DNA from: Chloroflexota bacterium
Lineage (GTDB): Bacteria > Chloroflexota > Dehalococcoidia > Lucifugimonadales > Lucifugimonadaceae
Length of the DNA stretch: 18,018 bases
Direction of reading: 5' to 3'
NCBI GenBank assembly: GCA_002712125.1
Contig: PASL01000018.1
Location: 11,946-29,963 of the forward strand
Position 1 is the first letter of the stretch. Every line of letters begins with the position of its first letter. A program made the translations under genes and the position numbers. The notes below the pieces were generated by a model, which was not told where the DNA came from, made no database searches, and saw only the letters and a program-made list of their open reading frames with translations. Below, one piece after another: positions 1 through 7,348 of the stretch.

Positions 1-431
1 GCATTTGCCATTGATAATATTCCAGCTTTATCATGAGATAAATTATCATTAATTTCATCATCAAATTTGTATCCAGGCCCTCCAGTTCCTGTTCCAGTTG
101 GGTCTCCTCCTTGCGCCATAAATCCTGGAATGACTCTATGGAAAGTTGTATTATCATAAAATTTTTTTTCAGATAGATTAATAAAATTCTCAACAGTATA
201 TGGTGCTAAATCATCAAAAAGTTCAACTGTGAATTTTCCTGAATCAGTATCAAATTCAGCGTAATAATTTTTTGATATATCTATATTTCCTTGAGGGGGC
301 AGAAGATTATTTTTATTGTCTAGCAAATTAGATGAATTATTTGAATTTTCTGTACAAGACACAAAAAACATAAAAATCAGAATTATCATAAAATTATATA
401 TAAAAGTTTTTGAGGAGATATATTTTTTCAT
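1..431 (-). CDS. Cyclophilin-type peptidyl-prolyl cis-trans isomerase, N-terminal signal or lipoprotein anchor (partial, runs off the left edge)
   Basis: Reading the minus strand from ATG at 431 gives 143 codons with no stop before the window edge, so the C-terminus is missing. Residues 1-26 are a basic start (MKK), a hydrophobic stretch and F-V-S-C26. This looks like an export signal with a weak lipobox (Phe instead of Leu at -3). An Asn/Ser-rich linker follows to about residue 50, and the cyclophilin fold starts near residue 57. Visible family signature: [15 protein letters not shown] at 97-111, including His98, Arg99 and Gln107, then a Gly/Thr-rich segment and YKFDDE. Known role of the family: cis-trans isomerisation of X-Pro bonds. 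The export signal implies it acts outside the cytoplasmic membrane on secreted proteins. It is divergent from lipB with no evident functional link. The upstream Shine-Dalgarno is weak (GAAAG). Cyclophilin identity is secure; lipidation is an inference. Confidence 0.9.
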   Translation of the reverse strand, partial: MKKYISSKTFIYNFMIILIFMFFVSCTENSNNSSNLLDNKNNLLPPQGNIDISKNYYAEFDTDSGKFTVELFDDLAPYTVENFINLSEKKFYDNTTFHRVIPGFMAQGGDPTGTGTGGPGYKFDDEINDNLSHDKAGILSMAN

Positions 432-502
432 TTTTTTTCTTTCAAAATTTTTATTATTTAATAAATTTTAGTCCTTATGATGATTCTAACATGAAAAAAT
501 CT

Positions 503-510
503 ATTATAAT
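503..510. promoter_or_regulatory. Possible divergent -10 element (ATTATAAT palindrome)
   Basis: The 137-base gap between the cyclophilin gene and lipB contains the self-complementary octamer ATTATAAT. It offers a perfect TATAAT on the plus strand (505-510) and on the minus strand (508-503). On the plus strand it lies about 60 bases before the lipB ATG, and on the minus strand about 70 bases before the cyclophilin ATG. No good TTGACA-like -35 box is visible on either side. In DNA this AT-rich a TATAAT can occur by chance, so this is a candidate only. Confidence 0.35.
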
Positions 511-568
511 GCGCACGTATGGAATAATAAAAACAAATTTATAAAAATACATAAAATTAGTAAATTTC

Positions 569-1249
569 ATGAACTTACACAAAAAAAAATATTTTGATTA
601 TTTAGATCTAGGAATAGTAGGTTATGAAGATGCAATGGCACTCCAAAAAAAATTACATAAAAAACGATGTGAACAAATAATACAAGATACAATTTTATTC
701 TTACAGCATCCTAATATTCTTACTTTAGGGAAAAATGCTAATCATAGCGGAATCCTTGCAGAACAAAATAAATTAAGTGATTTAGGAGTTACGATACATA
801 AAACTGACAGAGGGGGTCAGGTTACTTACCATGGCCCAGGTCAGTTAATTGTTTATTTTATTGTCGATATAAAAAAATTAAATTACGGTCCTGTAGACTT
901 CGTAAGAAAAATTGAAGAGATAATGATCTCACTTCTTGCAGGCTATGAAATTAAATCTCATAGGGTAAAAAAAGAAATTGGGGTATGGTTAGGAGGTAAT
1001 GAAGGGCAAAACCTTAGTAATGACTTGAGAAAAATTGGTGCTATAGGCTTAAGAATTTCAAGTGGGGTTAGTATGCATGGTTTATCATTAAATATACAAC
1101 CCAACTTAAATTATTATGATTTAATTATTCCTTGCGGAATTGAGAATATGAAATCTACATCATTGTCTCAGGAAAAAAATACCGATATAGATATGAATCA
1201 TGTTATAGAAAAATTACTAAACTTGATTGAAATATACATTTACAGATAA
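569..1249 (+). CDS. lipB: Octanoyl-[acyl carrier protein]:protein N-octanoyltransferase (lipoate biosynthesis)
   Basis: LipB moves the octanoyl group from octanoyl-ACP to the lipoyl domains of 2-oxoacid dehydrogenases and the glycine cleavage H protein; LipA then inserts sulfur. The 226-residue length is normal for the family. Visible motifs are RGGQVTYHGPGQ at 81-92, K155-I-G-A-I-G and SMHGLSLN from 168, and the PCG motif with Cys189. Lys155 and Cys189 align with the catalytic Lys/Cys pair of LipB, which separates it from LplA-type ligases. The ATG at 569 is the first in frame but has no clear Shine-Dalgarno, so initiation may rely on the AT-rich leader. thrC starts 10 nt after the stop, suggesting co-transcription. 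No lipA is present in the window. Confidence 0.95.
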   Translation: MNLHKKKYFDYLDLGIVGYEDAMALQKKLHKKRCEQIIQDTILFLQHPNILTLGKNANHSGILAEQNKLSDLGVTIHKTDRGGQVTYHGPGQLIVYFIVDIKKLNYGPVDFVRKIEEIMISLLAGYEIKSHRVKKEIGVWLGGNEGQNLSNDLRKIGAIGLRISSGVSMHGLSLNIQPNLNYYDLIIPCGIENMKSTSLSQEKNTDIDMNHVIEKLLNLIEIYIYR

Positions 1250-1259
1250 GGACTTAAGT

Positions 1260-2450
1260 ATGGTAAAAACTAATAGTACTATTTCTCATTTAGAATGCTC
1301 GCTGACTTCGGAAAAATTTGACCATAAACTTTTATATAATCTGAGCCCGGTAGCAAAAAAACCTTTATTTGCTAAATATGACTTAGAAAAGGCTTCAAAA
1401 ACATTAACTAAGGAATCATTGAAATCAAGGGTAAATTCTATGTGGAGATACATTGAAGTTATGCCGGTATTAAATAGTGAAAATATAATATCACTTGGTG
1501 AAGGTTTTACTCCATTAGTTCATTCAAAAAATTTAGGTAAATCTCTTGGAATGAAAAATCTATATATAAAAGATGAGAGTAATAACCCAACTGGTTCATT
1601 TAAGGCGAGAGGTCTATCTTCCGCAGTTTCAAAAGCTATTGAATTAGGTCAAAAAAAATTAACTCTACCATCTGCAGGTAATGCTGCTGGTGCTATGTCA
1701 GCATATGCAGCCGCAGCAGGTTTGAAGTTTAAGGTATTTATGCCAAAAGACGCTCCACTCCCTAACAAAGTAGAATGCATAGCTTTTGGCGCAGATGTTC
1801 ATCTTGTAGATGGTTACATAAATGATGCAGGTAAATTGTCAATTAAGGCATCAGAAGATGAAGGTTTTTTTGACTTGTCTACATTGAAAGAACCATATAG
1901 GGTTGAGGGAAAAAAAACTATGGGTTATGAAATTATTGAGCAGCTATGTTTTAATGTTCCAGATGTAATTATTTATCCAACTGGAGGTGGAACAGGGATA
2001 GTAGGTATATGGAAAGCTTTAGATGAGATGGAAAAAATGAACCTGATTGGATCCAAAAGGCCTAGAATGATATGTGTCCAAGCTGATGGTTGTTCTCCCA
2101 TAGTAAAAGCATATAAAGAAAATAAAAAATATGCCGAAGAAATTATAAAACCTAAAACTTTAGCTGCTGGTATGCGAGTTCCTCTTGCTGTAGGAGACTT
2201 CCTTGTAATTAGATCAATCATAGAAAGTGGAGGTGATGCAATAACTGTTAGCGATGAAGAAATGATTGAATCAGTTAAGATAATTTCAAATAAAGAAGGT
2301 ATTTTTCCAGCCCCAGAAGGTGGTGCAACACTTTCAGCTATGAAGAAACTCATTCAAAAGAAAATAATAGATTTGGATGAAAGAGTTGTACTCCTAAATA
2401 CAGGTTCAGGTTATAAATACTTAGATTCTATGGCCAAGTACATGAATTAA
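1260..2450 (+). CDS. thrC: Threonine synthase (PLP-dependent)
   Basis: The enzyme converts O-phospho-L-homoserine to L-threonine with pyridoxal phosphate. I chose the ATG at 1260 (396 residues) over the in-frame ATG at 1227. The sequence AAGGA lies a few bases before 1260, and the 1227 start would overlap the end of lipB. Visible features: an N-terminal module (about 12-41) with LECSLTSEKFD and NLSP; LGEGFTPL at 79-86; the PLP-lysine motif NPTGSFKARG with Lys115; SAGNAAGA at 138-145; EPYRVEGKKTMGYE from 211, which is typical of threonine synthase; and the glycine loop TGGGTGIVG from 241 that holds the PLP phosphate. Only one Cys of the CxxC pairs seen in some relatives is present, so no zinc ribbon is expected. 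Its 3' end overlaps the convergent acetyltransferase gene by 4 nt. Confidence 0.93.
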   Translation: MVKTNSTISHLECSLTSEKFDHKLLYNLSPVAKKPLFAKYDLEKASKTLTKESLKSRVNSMWRYIEVMPVLNSENIISLGEGFTPLVHSKNLGKSLGMKNLYIKDESNNPTGSFKARGLSSAVSKAIELGQKKLTLPSAGNAAGAMSAYAAAAGLKFKVFMPKDAPLPNKVECIAFGADVHLVDGYINDAGKLSIKASEDEGFFDLSTLKEPYRVEGKKTMGYEIIEQLCFNVPDVIIYPTGGGTGIVGIWKALDEMEKMNLIGSKRPRMICVQADGCSPIVKAYKENKKYAEEIIKPKTLAAGMRVPLAVGDFLVIRSIIESGGDAITVSDEEMIESVKIISNKEGIFPAPEGGATLSAMKKLIQKKIIDLDERVVLLNTGSGYKYLDSMAKYMN

Positions 2451-3061
2451 ATATTTTTTTCCCAATCGATTACGTGGTTATCTATACCTTTAGGGTATTT
2501 TTTCTTAAATTCATCAACTAGCATTCCTAGAATATATGAATTATGTCTGGCTCCCCCATGAGGCCTACTTTTTCTTAGTGTACCTTCGTGAATAAATCCT
2601 AAATGTTCAAACATATTTTTTGCAGCAGAATTATACTCAGGTATATCTACCCAGGCTCTATACATATCTAGATGAACAAAAATATGCTCAAGCATAGCAA
2701 GTGAAGCTGCTGTTCCGTAACCTTTATGCCACTCTTTTTTATCTCCTATAAGTATAGATATTTGAGCGTCTCCTAATGCTTCATCTATGGATAGTTGTCC
2801 CTCTCCTATATGTTTGTTATCTTCGATTCTATATATAGAAAAAATATCCCTGTGTGGTTCATGATGAGGGTCATTGAAAACTTCGTTCCACTCAGATTGA
2901 CTAGCATTAATCATGAGTTCTGGTTCATAGCCTAAATGGGCTGGGTCACCATAAGTGTATCTACCAAACCATGCTCCAGATACATCACTATCATCTAACC
3001 ATGTTTTTATCCGGTTTACATCTTCTCTACTAACAGGCTTTAATTCAACTAATTGTGTCAT
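2447..3061 (-). CDS. GNAT-family N-acetyltransferase (RimJ/RimL-like)
   Basis: This is a predicted acetyl-CoA-dependent N-acyltransferase of 204 residues. The reading frame stays open upstream to an ATG at 3118, but I prefer the ATG at 3061. That start gives an N-terminus (MTQLVELKPVSREDVNRI) typical of the fold, and the 3118 start would lie inside a likely -10 box. GNAT features: GEGQLSIDEA followed by a strand (AQISILIGD); the acetyl-CoA pyrophosphate loop HKGYGTAA; the RAWVDIPEYNSAAKNMFEHL segment; and LGFIHEGTLR, which is characteristic of RimJ/RimL-like enzymes that act on protein N-termini or small amines. The substrate cannot be told from the sequence. The gene ends at TAA 2449-2447, interlocked with the thrC stop codon. 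No strong Shine-Dalgarno is seen. Confidence 0.85.
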   Translation of the reverse strand: MTQLVELKPVSREDVNRIKTWLDDSDVSGAWFGRYTYGDPAHLGYEPELMINASQSEWNEVFNDPHHEPHRDIFSIYRIEDNKHIGEGQLSIDEALGDAQISILIGDKKEWHKGYGTAASLAMLEHIFVHLDMYRAWVDIPEYNSAAKNMFEHLGFIHEGTLRKSRPHGGARHNSYILGMLVDEFKKKYPKGIDNHVIDWEKNI

Positions 3062-3109
3062 TTTTGTATATTGGATTCTTTTTGTTGTAAATTTTTCATA
3101 ATTACAATG

Positions 3110-3122
3110 TATAATCATTATA
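3110..3122. promoter_or_regulatory. Divergent promoter candidate: back-to-back TATAAT boxes (6-1-6 palindrome)
   Basis: The sequence TATAAT-C-ATTATA is a perfect inverted repeat. It provides a consensus -10 box on the plus strand (3110-3115), about 50 bases before the SelW-like gene, and another on the minus strand (3122-3117), about 55 bases before the acetyltransferase ATG at 3061. On the plus strand TTGTAA at 3085-3090 could be a -35 box, though with a long 19-base spacer. No convincing -35 is seen for the minus strand. Its placement between divergent genes with sensible leader lengths on both sides supports it, but the AT richness lowers confidence. Confidence 0.4.
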
Positions 3123-3164
3123 AACTATCAAGATTGATAAAGATTATTATAAAGGAAAAACTAT

Positions 3165-3449
3165 ATGTCTGATCATTGGAAAATGGAAGCCCAAATCGAA
3201 TATTGTGTACCATGCGGGTACGCTAATTTAGCCGCAAGTTTAGTAAGCGAATTATTTCAAGCAGCAGGACCTGCATTGGCAATATCATTAATTCCAGGGC
3301 ACAGTGGAGCTCTAAAAATTACTGTTAATGGCGAAGTTCTTTGGGACAAAAAAGAGCAGGGGAGATCTCCTCACATTATGGAAGTTAAGGATATTAAAGC
3401 AAAAGTTGCTAGTATGGTTAACTCTAGTTCCGTAATACAGGAAAGTTAG
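3165..3449 (+). CDS. SelW-like Rdx-family protein (SelT/SelW/SelH thioredoxin-like fold), cysteine form
   Basis: This small cytosolic protein of 94 residues starts at ATG 3165 with AAAGGA 8 nt upstream. After a short strand (AQIEYC) comes the redox motif C14-V-P-C17, at the end of strand 1 as in selenoprotein W relatives. Then follow a helix (NLAASLVSELFQ), ISLIPGHSGALKITVNGEVLW and a KKEQGRSP-x-I-x-E segment, which together match the Rdx family pattern. The redox position is ordinary cysteine, not an in-frame UGA, so no selenocysteine is needed. The family is thought to act in thiol redox reactions, but the substrate is generally unknown. The alcohol dehydrogenase begins 28 nt downstream, so the two are probably co-transcribed. 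Confidence 0.85.
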   Translation: MSDHWKMEAQIEYCVPCGYANLAASLVSELFQAAGPALAISLIPGHSGALKITVNGEVLWDKKEQGRSPHIMEVKDIKAKVASMVNSSSVIQES

Positions 3450-3477
3450 CAATAGATTCAATCCAAAGGAGATTTTT

Positions 3478-4569
3478 ATGAGAGCTGCAGTTCTTATTGA
3501 AGCAAATAAACCAATGCCAATAATGGACCTTCAACAATCTAAACCGAAAACAGGTGAAGTTTTAGTTAAAATGTCGGCTGCAGGTGTTTGTGCATCAGAT
3601 CATCATGTTATGACAGGTGAGGCACCAATGCCAATGCCCATCGTACTAGGTCATGAAGGATCAGGTGTAGTAGAAGAAGTAGGTCCTGGAGTAACAAATT
3701 TAAAGCCTGGCGATAAATGTATACTAACCTTTGCTCCAAGTTGTGGGTTTTGCCAAGCTTGTAGGCAAGGATTTTCAAATATGTGTGATACAAATCGTGT
3801 TACAGGTACTAAACAATATGATGACACATTTAGGCTTCACACGAATGAAGGAGTTGAAGTACATCAGATGGCAAAACTAGGCGTGTTTGCTGAAAAAATT
3901 GTTATACCTCAACAATCATGCTTTAAGGTTCCTGATGATTTTCCAATGGATGTAGCAGCTTTGATTGGTTGCTCTGTTACTACTGGCATTGGCGGTGTAA
4001 TAAATCAGCCAAACATAAAAACAGGTATGTCTATTGCAGTTTTTGGGGTTGGTGGAGTAGGTCTTAATGCATTGCAAGGTGCTAAATTGTTGAATGCATC
4101 TAAGATTATTGCTGTTGATATCCATGACCATAAATTAGAATTTGCTTATAATTTTGGTGCAACTCATGTTGTAAACTCAAAAAACGAAGATCCTTTTGAA
4201 AAAATAAACGAAATTATACCAGGTGGAGTAGATTTTGCTTTTGATACATTTGGTCATAGCATTACAACTGGTCAAGCATATAATTCTACTAGGAAAGGTG
4301 GAACGACTGTAGTGATTGGTTTAGCTCCTGCAGGTATGGAAGCATCAATTCCTATGATTGACATTGTTAGGAATCAAAAAACCTTGGTTGGCAGCTATTA
4401 TGGGTCTATCGCTCCACATGAAACTTTTAGTAAATTATTAGATCTTTATAGTTCAAAAAAAATAGAGATCGACAGCCTAGTCAAAAGAAGATATTCTCTT
4501 GATGAAATTAATGAGGCATACTCTGATTTGGCTAAAGGTTTGGATGCCCGAGGTGTAATAATTTTTTAG
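3478..4569 (+). CDS. Zinc-dependent alcohol dehydrogenase (medium-chain, class III-like)
   Basis: This is a medium-chain dehydrogenase of 363 residues. The ATG at 3478 is preceded by a strong AAAGGAG Shine-Dalgarno. Catalytic zinc ligands are visible as Cys38 (GVCASDHH), His59-Glu60 (LGHEGSGVVEEVG) and Cys165 (ALIGCSVTTG). The structural zinc site has all four cysteines, at 89, 92, 95 and 103 (C-x2-C-x2-C-x7-C). The Rossmann loop G190-x-G-G-x-G is followed by Asp214 at the end of the next strand, which points to NAD(H) rather than NADP(H). Overall it resembles class III or NDMA-type alcohol/formaldehyde dehydrogenases, but the substrate cannot be fixed. It probably shares a transcript with the SelW-like gene upstream. 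No clear terminator follows. Confidence 0.9.
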   Translation: MRAAVLIEANKPMPIMDLQQSKPKTGEVLVKMSAAGVCASDHHVMTGEAPMPMPIVLGHEGSGVVEEVGPGVTNLKPGDKCILTFAPSCGFCQACRQGFSNMCDTNRVTGTKQYDDTFRLHTNEGVEVHQMAKLGVFAEKIVIPQQSCFKVPDDFPMDVAALIGCSVTTGIGGVINQPNIKTGMSIAVFGVGGVGLNALQGAKLLNASKIIAVDIHDHKLEFAYNFGATHVVNSKNEDPFEKINEIIPGGVDFAFDTFGHSITTGQAYNSTRKGGTTVVIGLAPAGMEASIPMIDIVRNQKTLVGSYYGSIAPHETFSKLLDLYSSKKIEIDSLVKRRYSLDEINEAYSDLAKGLDARGVIIF

Positions 4570-4642
4570 TTTTTATAACTATGTTCTAAAAGAATAGGAA
4601 AGCTACACGCTAATCATATTATTTGCTCAAAATTTGGGTTGA

Positions 4643-4667
4643 AGGTTCCATTGTGTAATGATAACCT
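4643..4667 (+). promoter_or_regulatory. Imperfect hairpin in the nuo leader or intergenic region
   Basis: The 134-base gap between the dehydrogenase gene and nuoA contains an imperfect inverted repeat. AGGTT (4643-4647) pairs with AACCT (4663-4667), and CATT (4649-4652) pairs with AATG (4657-4660), with a GTGT loop and a small internal loop. The sequence after it (CTCTTTATTG) is not a proper T-run, so it is at best a weak terminator for the upstream gene. It could instead be a leader structure or operator ahead of nuoA. No confident -35/-10 pair was found in this gap. Confidence 0.25.
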
Positions 4668-4703
4668 CTTTATTGATTAGGAAATAATAAAATTTATCCA
4701 TAA

Positions 4704-5111
4704 ATGTTTGAAGAATATTTTAGACAATATGCAATACTTATAATTTTTTCTTTAGTTGCTACTTCAGTACCTATTGGAATGTTAGCTATTAGCTTTTTTG
4801 CTCAGTTGATTAATGTTAGGCCCTCTAGGCCGTCTGATGTGAAGCTTACAGCCTATGAAGGTGGAATGATACCTTTCGAAGAACGACCAGAAAAATTCAA
4901 TTTTAAATATTATTACTATGCTATTTTATTTGTTGTTTTTGATGTTGAGGCTGTTTTCCTATTTCCGTGGGCTGTCAAATATGGCATCTTGACTAAACAA
5001 TTTGGAATAGTTGCTCTGCTCGGTACACTTATATTTTTGTTAGTTGCTACCTTTGGATATATATATGCTTGGAAGAAAAAAAATCTAGATTGGATATACA
5101 ATGAAAGATGA
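4704..5111 (+). CDS. nuoA: NADH-quinone oxidoreductase subunit A
   Basis: First gene of the complex I operon. NuoA is a 135-residue membrane subunit that, with H, J and K, links the peripheral arm to the proton-pumping arm. Three membrane helices are visible at about 10-33, 70-90 and 101-123. The long loop between helices 1 and 2 contains [18 protein letters not shown]; the position often held by Cys or Ser in the Y-E-[C/S]-G motif is Gly here. The signature [13 protein letters not shown] at 79-91 supplies the conserved acidic residues. The ATG at 4704 has no good Shine-Dalgarno: the nearest AGGA lies more than 20 bases upstream. The 3' end overlaps nuoB by 11 nt. Confidence 0.95.
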   Translation: MFEEYFRQYAILIIFSLVATSVPIGMLAISFFAQLINVRPSRPSDVKLTAYEGGMIPFEERPEKFNFKYYYYAILFVVFDVEAVFLFPWAVKYGILTKQFGIVALLGTLIFLLVATFGYIYAWKKKNLDWIYNER

Positions 5112-5757
5112 AATGGGAAAAAATAACGCTTATGGTTTACCTATTTTAGACTCTTCAGATAGAGGCATACTGGAAACGATGACTACAGATATGGACATAA
5201 ATGAAGGAGATGCGGTAAACTCTATGAAATCAACTCATTTGGAGCCTTTTCCTGATCCAGTATTAGAAGTTCCTGACGATTTGAAAAGAAATATTATCGT
5301 AAGTTCAATAGATTCTTTACTTAATTGGGCTAGAAAATCATCAGTTTTTCCTCTTCAATCTGGCCTTGCTTGTTGCTCATTTGAAATGATAGGTACTGCA
5401 ATGGCTAGATTCGATATATCTAGATTTGGGATGGAAGCTTTTAGAGCATCTCCTAGGCAAGCGGACTTATTAATCGTTGCTGGGACGCTTACTTGGAAAA
5501 TGGCTGTTCCTTTGCGTAGACTTTATGATCAGATGTCCTCTCCTAAATGGGTAATATCTATGGGGGTTTGTGCAACTTCTGGTGGTCCATATTATCAAAG
5601 CTATTCGGTCGTGCCTGGAGTGAACCATATCATGCCGGTTGATGTATATGTACCTGGGTGCCCTCCTAGGCCAGACGCCTTACTATTTGGCATAATGCAA
5701 CTTCACGATAAAATTAGAAAATACAGTCTAGTTGGAAAAGTAGCTGGTCAAGAATGA
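5101..5757 (+). CDS. nuoB: NADH-quinone oxidoreductase subunit B (N2 iron-sulfur cluster), extended N-terminus
   Basis: NuoB carries cluster N2, the last iron-sulfur centre before quinone. The ligands are visible as the tandem Cys91-Cys92 (GLACCSFEM), Cys157 (MGVCATSGG) and Cys187 ([12 protein letters not shown]). [20 protein letters not shown] is a typical core segment. The conserved core begins at about residue 63-70, so about 60 N-terminal residues rich in Asp, Glu and Pro precede it. Starts at 5101 or at the in-frame ATG 5113 (preceded by GAAAG) are both possible, as are later internal ATGs, so the true length of the arm is uncertain. It overlaps nuoA by 11 nt and nuoC by 4 nt (ATGA), consistent with translational coupling. 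Confidence 0.96.
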   Translation: MKDEMGKNNAYGLPILDSSDRGILETMTTDMDINEGDAVNSMKSTHLEPFPDPVLEVPDDLKRNIIVSSIDSLLNWARKSSVFPLQSGLACCSFEMIGTAMARFDISRFGMEAFRASPRQADLLIVAGTLTWKMAVPLRRLYDQMSSPKWVISMGVCATSGGPYYQSYSVVPGVNHIMPVDVYVPGCPPRPDALLFGIMQLHDKIRKYSLVGKVAGQE

Positions 5758-6236
5758 TTCAAGAATGGCGAGGAAATTATTTAGCAGAAAAAATAGAATT
5801 AAAGGTAAAAAATTCCATTGATAAATTTGATGAAAAAAATGTTTGGATAAACTCAGAAAAATTATACGAAGTTTGTAAGCTTCTTAAAAATGACCCGCTA
5901 TTTGAGTTTGATTTGCTTAATAGTTTGACTTCTGTCGATTATATTGACCATTTTGAAATCGTTTATCACTTTACATCAATTTCATATCGTTCATCATGTA
6001 TCATCAAATGTAAAGTAGGTTACGGAAGAAATAATCCTAAAGTAGATAGCGTTGTTGATTTATGGAGAGGTGCGGATTATCAAGAACGAGAAATATGGGA
6101 TTTAATGGGCGTAAAATTTATCGGCCATCCAAATCTTAAAAGAATAATGCTATGGGATGGTTTCCCTGGTCATCCTTTGAGAAAAGATTTTGTTACTTAT
6201 GATCAATCTATTGTAAACAGTAAGGGAGATGATTAG
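5754..6236 (+). CDS. nuoC: NADH-quinone oxidoreductase subunit C
   Basis: NuoC is the 30-kDa-type subunit of the peripheral arm and packs against NuoD and NuoB. It has 160 residues, a compact stand-alone form not fused to NuoD. The N-terminal domain contains [12 protein letters not shown] (52-63). The C-terminal signature is [14 protein letters not shown] (107-120), then [20 protein letters not shown] and KDF, close to the family consensus with Arg-Lys-Asp at the end. It begins in the ATGA overlap with nuoB with only a weak upstream Shine-Dalgarno, so coupled translation is likely. Its stop codon TAG shares one base with the GTG start of nuoD. Confidence 0.95.
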   Translation: MIQEWRGNYLAEKIELKVKNSIDKFDEKNVWINSEKLYEVCKLLKNDPLFEFDLLNSLTSVDYIDHFEIVYHFTSISYRSSCIIKCKVGYGRNNPKVDSVVDLWRGADYQEREIWDLMGVKFIGHPNLKRIMLWDGFPGHPLRKDFVTYDQSIVNSKGDD

Positions 6237-7348
6237 TGTCTATTGAAACTAGGCCTGTTACAGTAAATCTTGGTCCTCAACACCCTTCAACTCATGGAGT
6301 ATTTAGGATGAGGGTTACTTTTGATGGTGAGGAAATTGTTGATGTAGAGCCAGTATTTGGATATCTACATAGAGGCTCAGAAAAATTAGCTGAAGAAAGA
6401 ACGTATTCACAAATTGTGACTTTGACGGATAGAATGGATTATGTTTCCTCTATGTTAAATAATCAAGCGTACATTTTGGCCGTTGAAAAACTCTGCAATA
6501 TTGTTCCCTCTCCTAGAGGAGTATGGTTGAGAATGATTGCTTCAGAATTACAAAGAATTGCTAGCCATTTTGTTGCAACAGGTTTTTTGTTGCAAGATCT
6601 TGGCGCCCTGGGTACCCCATTAATATACTGCATGAGAGAGCGAGAAAATATTCTAGATTTATTTGAAATGTTATGTGGAGCTCGTATCACAAACTCATAT
6701 CTTAGGCCAGGTGGAGTATTTATGGATGCACCAGAAGTATTCTGGCCCGCCTTAGATCGTTCATTAGGTGATATCGAAAAAAGTATTGATGAAATTGAGG
6801 AGTATCTATCTGGAAATGAAATTATTTTTTCTCGAACCAAAGGTACCGCAGTTTTATCTTCCGAATCTCTTGTGAATGCATCAATAACAGGGCCAATGTT
6901 GAGGGCAAGCGGAGTTGATTGGGACCTTCGGCACAGAAATCCATATGACTATTATTCTGATATAACTTTTAAGCGTATACTTCATACAGCATCAGATAAC
7001 TATGCGCGATATTGGGTGAGAGTTCAAGAGATGAGAGAAAGCCTAAAAATTATTTCTCAGTGTATAAAAAATATTGAACCAGGTCCTGTCAGACCTTCGT
7101 TTGATGACGTGCCAAGACTTGTTAGGCCAGAGCCGGGAGATTCATATGCTGCCATAGAAGGTTCGAAGGGTGAGTTAGGTTTCTACCTAGTGAGTGATGG
7201 TGGTATTTCTCCTTATAGAATGCATGTTAGAGCACCTTCATTAATCAACTTGACTCTTCTGAGAGAAATGCTAGTAGGTGAACTTTTTGGTGATCTTTTC
7301 GTAATATTTGGAAGTGTGGATTTGAATATGGGAGAAGTAGACAGATAA
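6236..7348 (+). CDS. nuoD: NADH-quinone oxidoreductase subunit D (quinone-binding 49-kDa type)
   Basis: NuoD forms the quinone pocket with NuoB and NuoH. It starts with GTG at 6236, preceded at 7 nt by AAGGGAG, and shares one base with the nuoC stop. The length of 370 residues is normal. Motifs: NLGPQHPSTHGVFRM from 11, with His16 in the loop that contacts the quinone head group; GYLHRGSEKLAEERTYSQ; TDRMDY at 64-69, with the conserved Tyr69; and the C-terminal IFGSVDLNMGEVDR. All quinone-site residues expected of a working subunit are present. The next gene is nuoH, overlapping by 1 nt. There is no nuoE, F or G between them, which is the normal place for those genes in 14-gene operons. Confidence 0.97.
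   Translation: MSIETRPVTVNLGPQHPSTHGVFRMRVTFDGEEIVDVEPVFGYLHRGSEKLAEERTYSQIVTLTDRMDYVSSMLNNQAYILAVEKLCNIVPSPRGVWLRMIASELQRIASHFVATGFLLQDLGALGTPLIYCMRERENILDLFEMLCGARITNSYLRPGGVFMDAPEVFWPALDRSLGDIEKSIDEIEEYLSGNEIIFSRTKGTAVLSSESLVNASITGPMLRASGVDWDLRHRNPYDYYSDITFKRILHTASDNYARYWVRVQEMRESLKIISQCIKNIEPGPVRPSFDDVPRLVRPEPGDSYAAIEGSKGELGFYLVSDGGISPYRMHVRAPSLINLTLLREMLVGELFGDLFVIFGSVDLNMGEVDR

Noticed and set aside
444..469. A/T-only inverted repeat (AAAATTT...AAATTTT) in the gap before lipB
   Set aside because: It has no G-C pairs and a bulge, and such palindromes are expected by chance in DNA this AT-rich; neither a terminator nor an operator can be supported.
1227..1259. Upstream ATG extending thrC by 11 codons
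   Set aside because: It overlaps the end of lipB and lacks a Shine-Dalgarno, whereas ATG 1260 has AAGGA at a suitable distance and begins a family-like N-terminus.
1973..2353. Minus-strand open frame of 126 codons opposite thrC
   Set aside because: It is fully inside the well-supported thrC frame, with no domain or ribosome-binding support.
3062..3118. N-terminal extension of the acetyltransferase to ATG 3118
   Set aside because: The extra residues are not family-like, there is no ribosome-binding site, and the codon lies within the likely -10 box.
3165..3449. Possible selenoprotein, because the family includes SelW/SelT/SelH
   Set aside because: Both redox positions are Cys codons and there is no in-frame TGA, so no selenocysteine decoding is needed.
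4570..4703. Sigma-70 promoter for the nuo operon (e.g. TTGGGT with AATGAT)
   Set aside because: Only partial matches to both boxes; several equally poor alternatives exist in the same AT-rich gap, so none can be assigned.
6463..6840. Minus-strand open frame of 125 codons opposite nuoD
   Set aside because: nuoD is continuous and conserved across this stretch; the antisense frame has no family signature.
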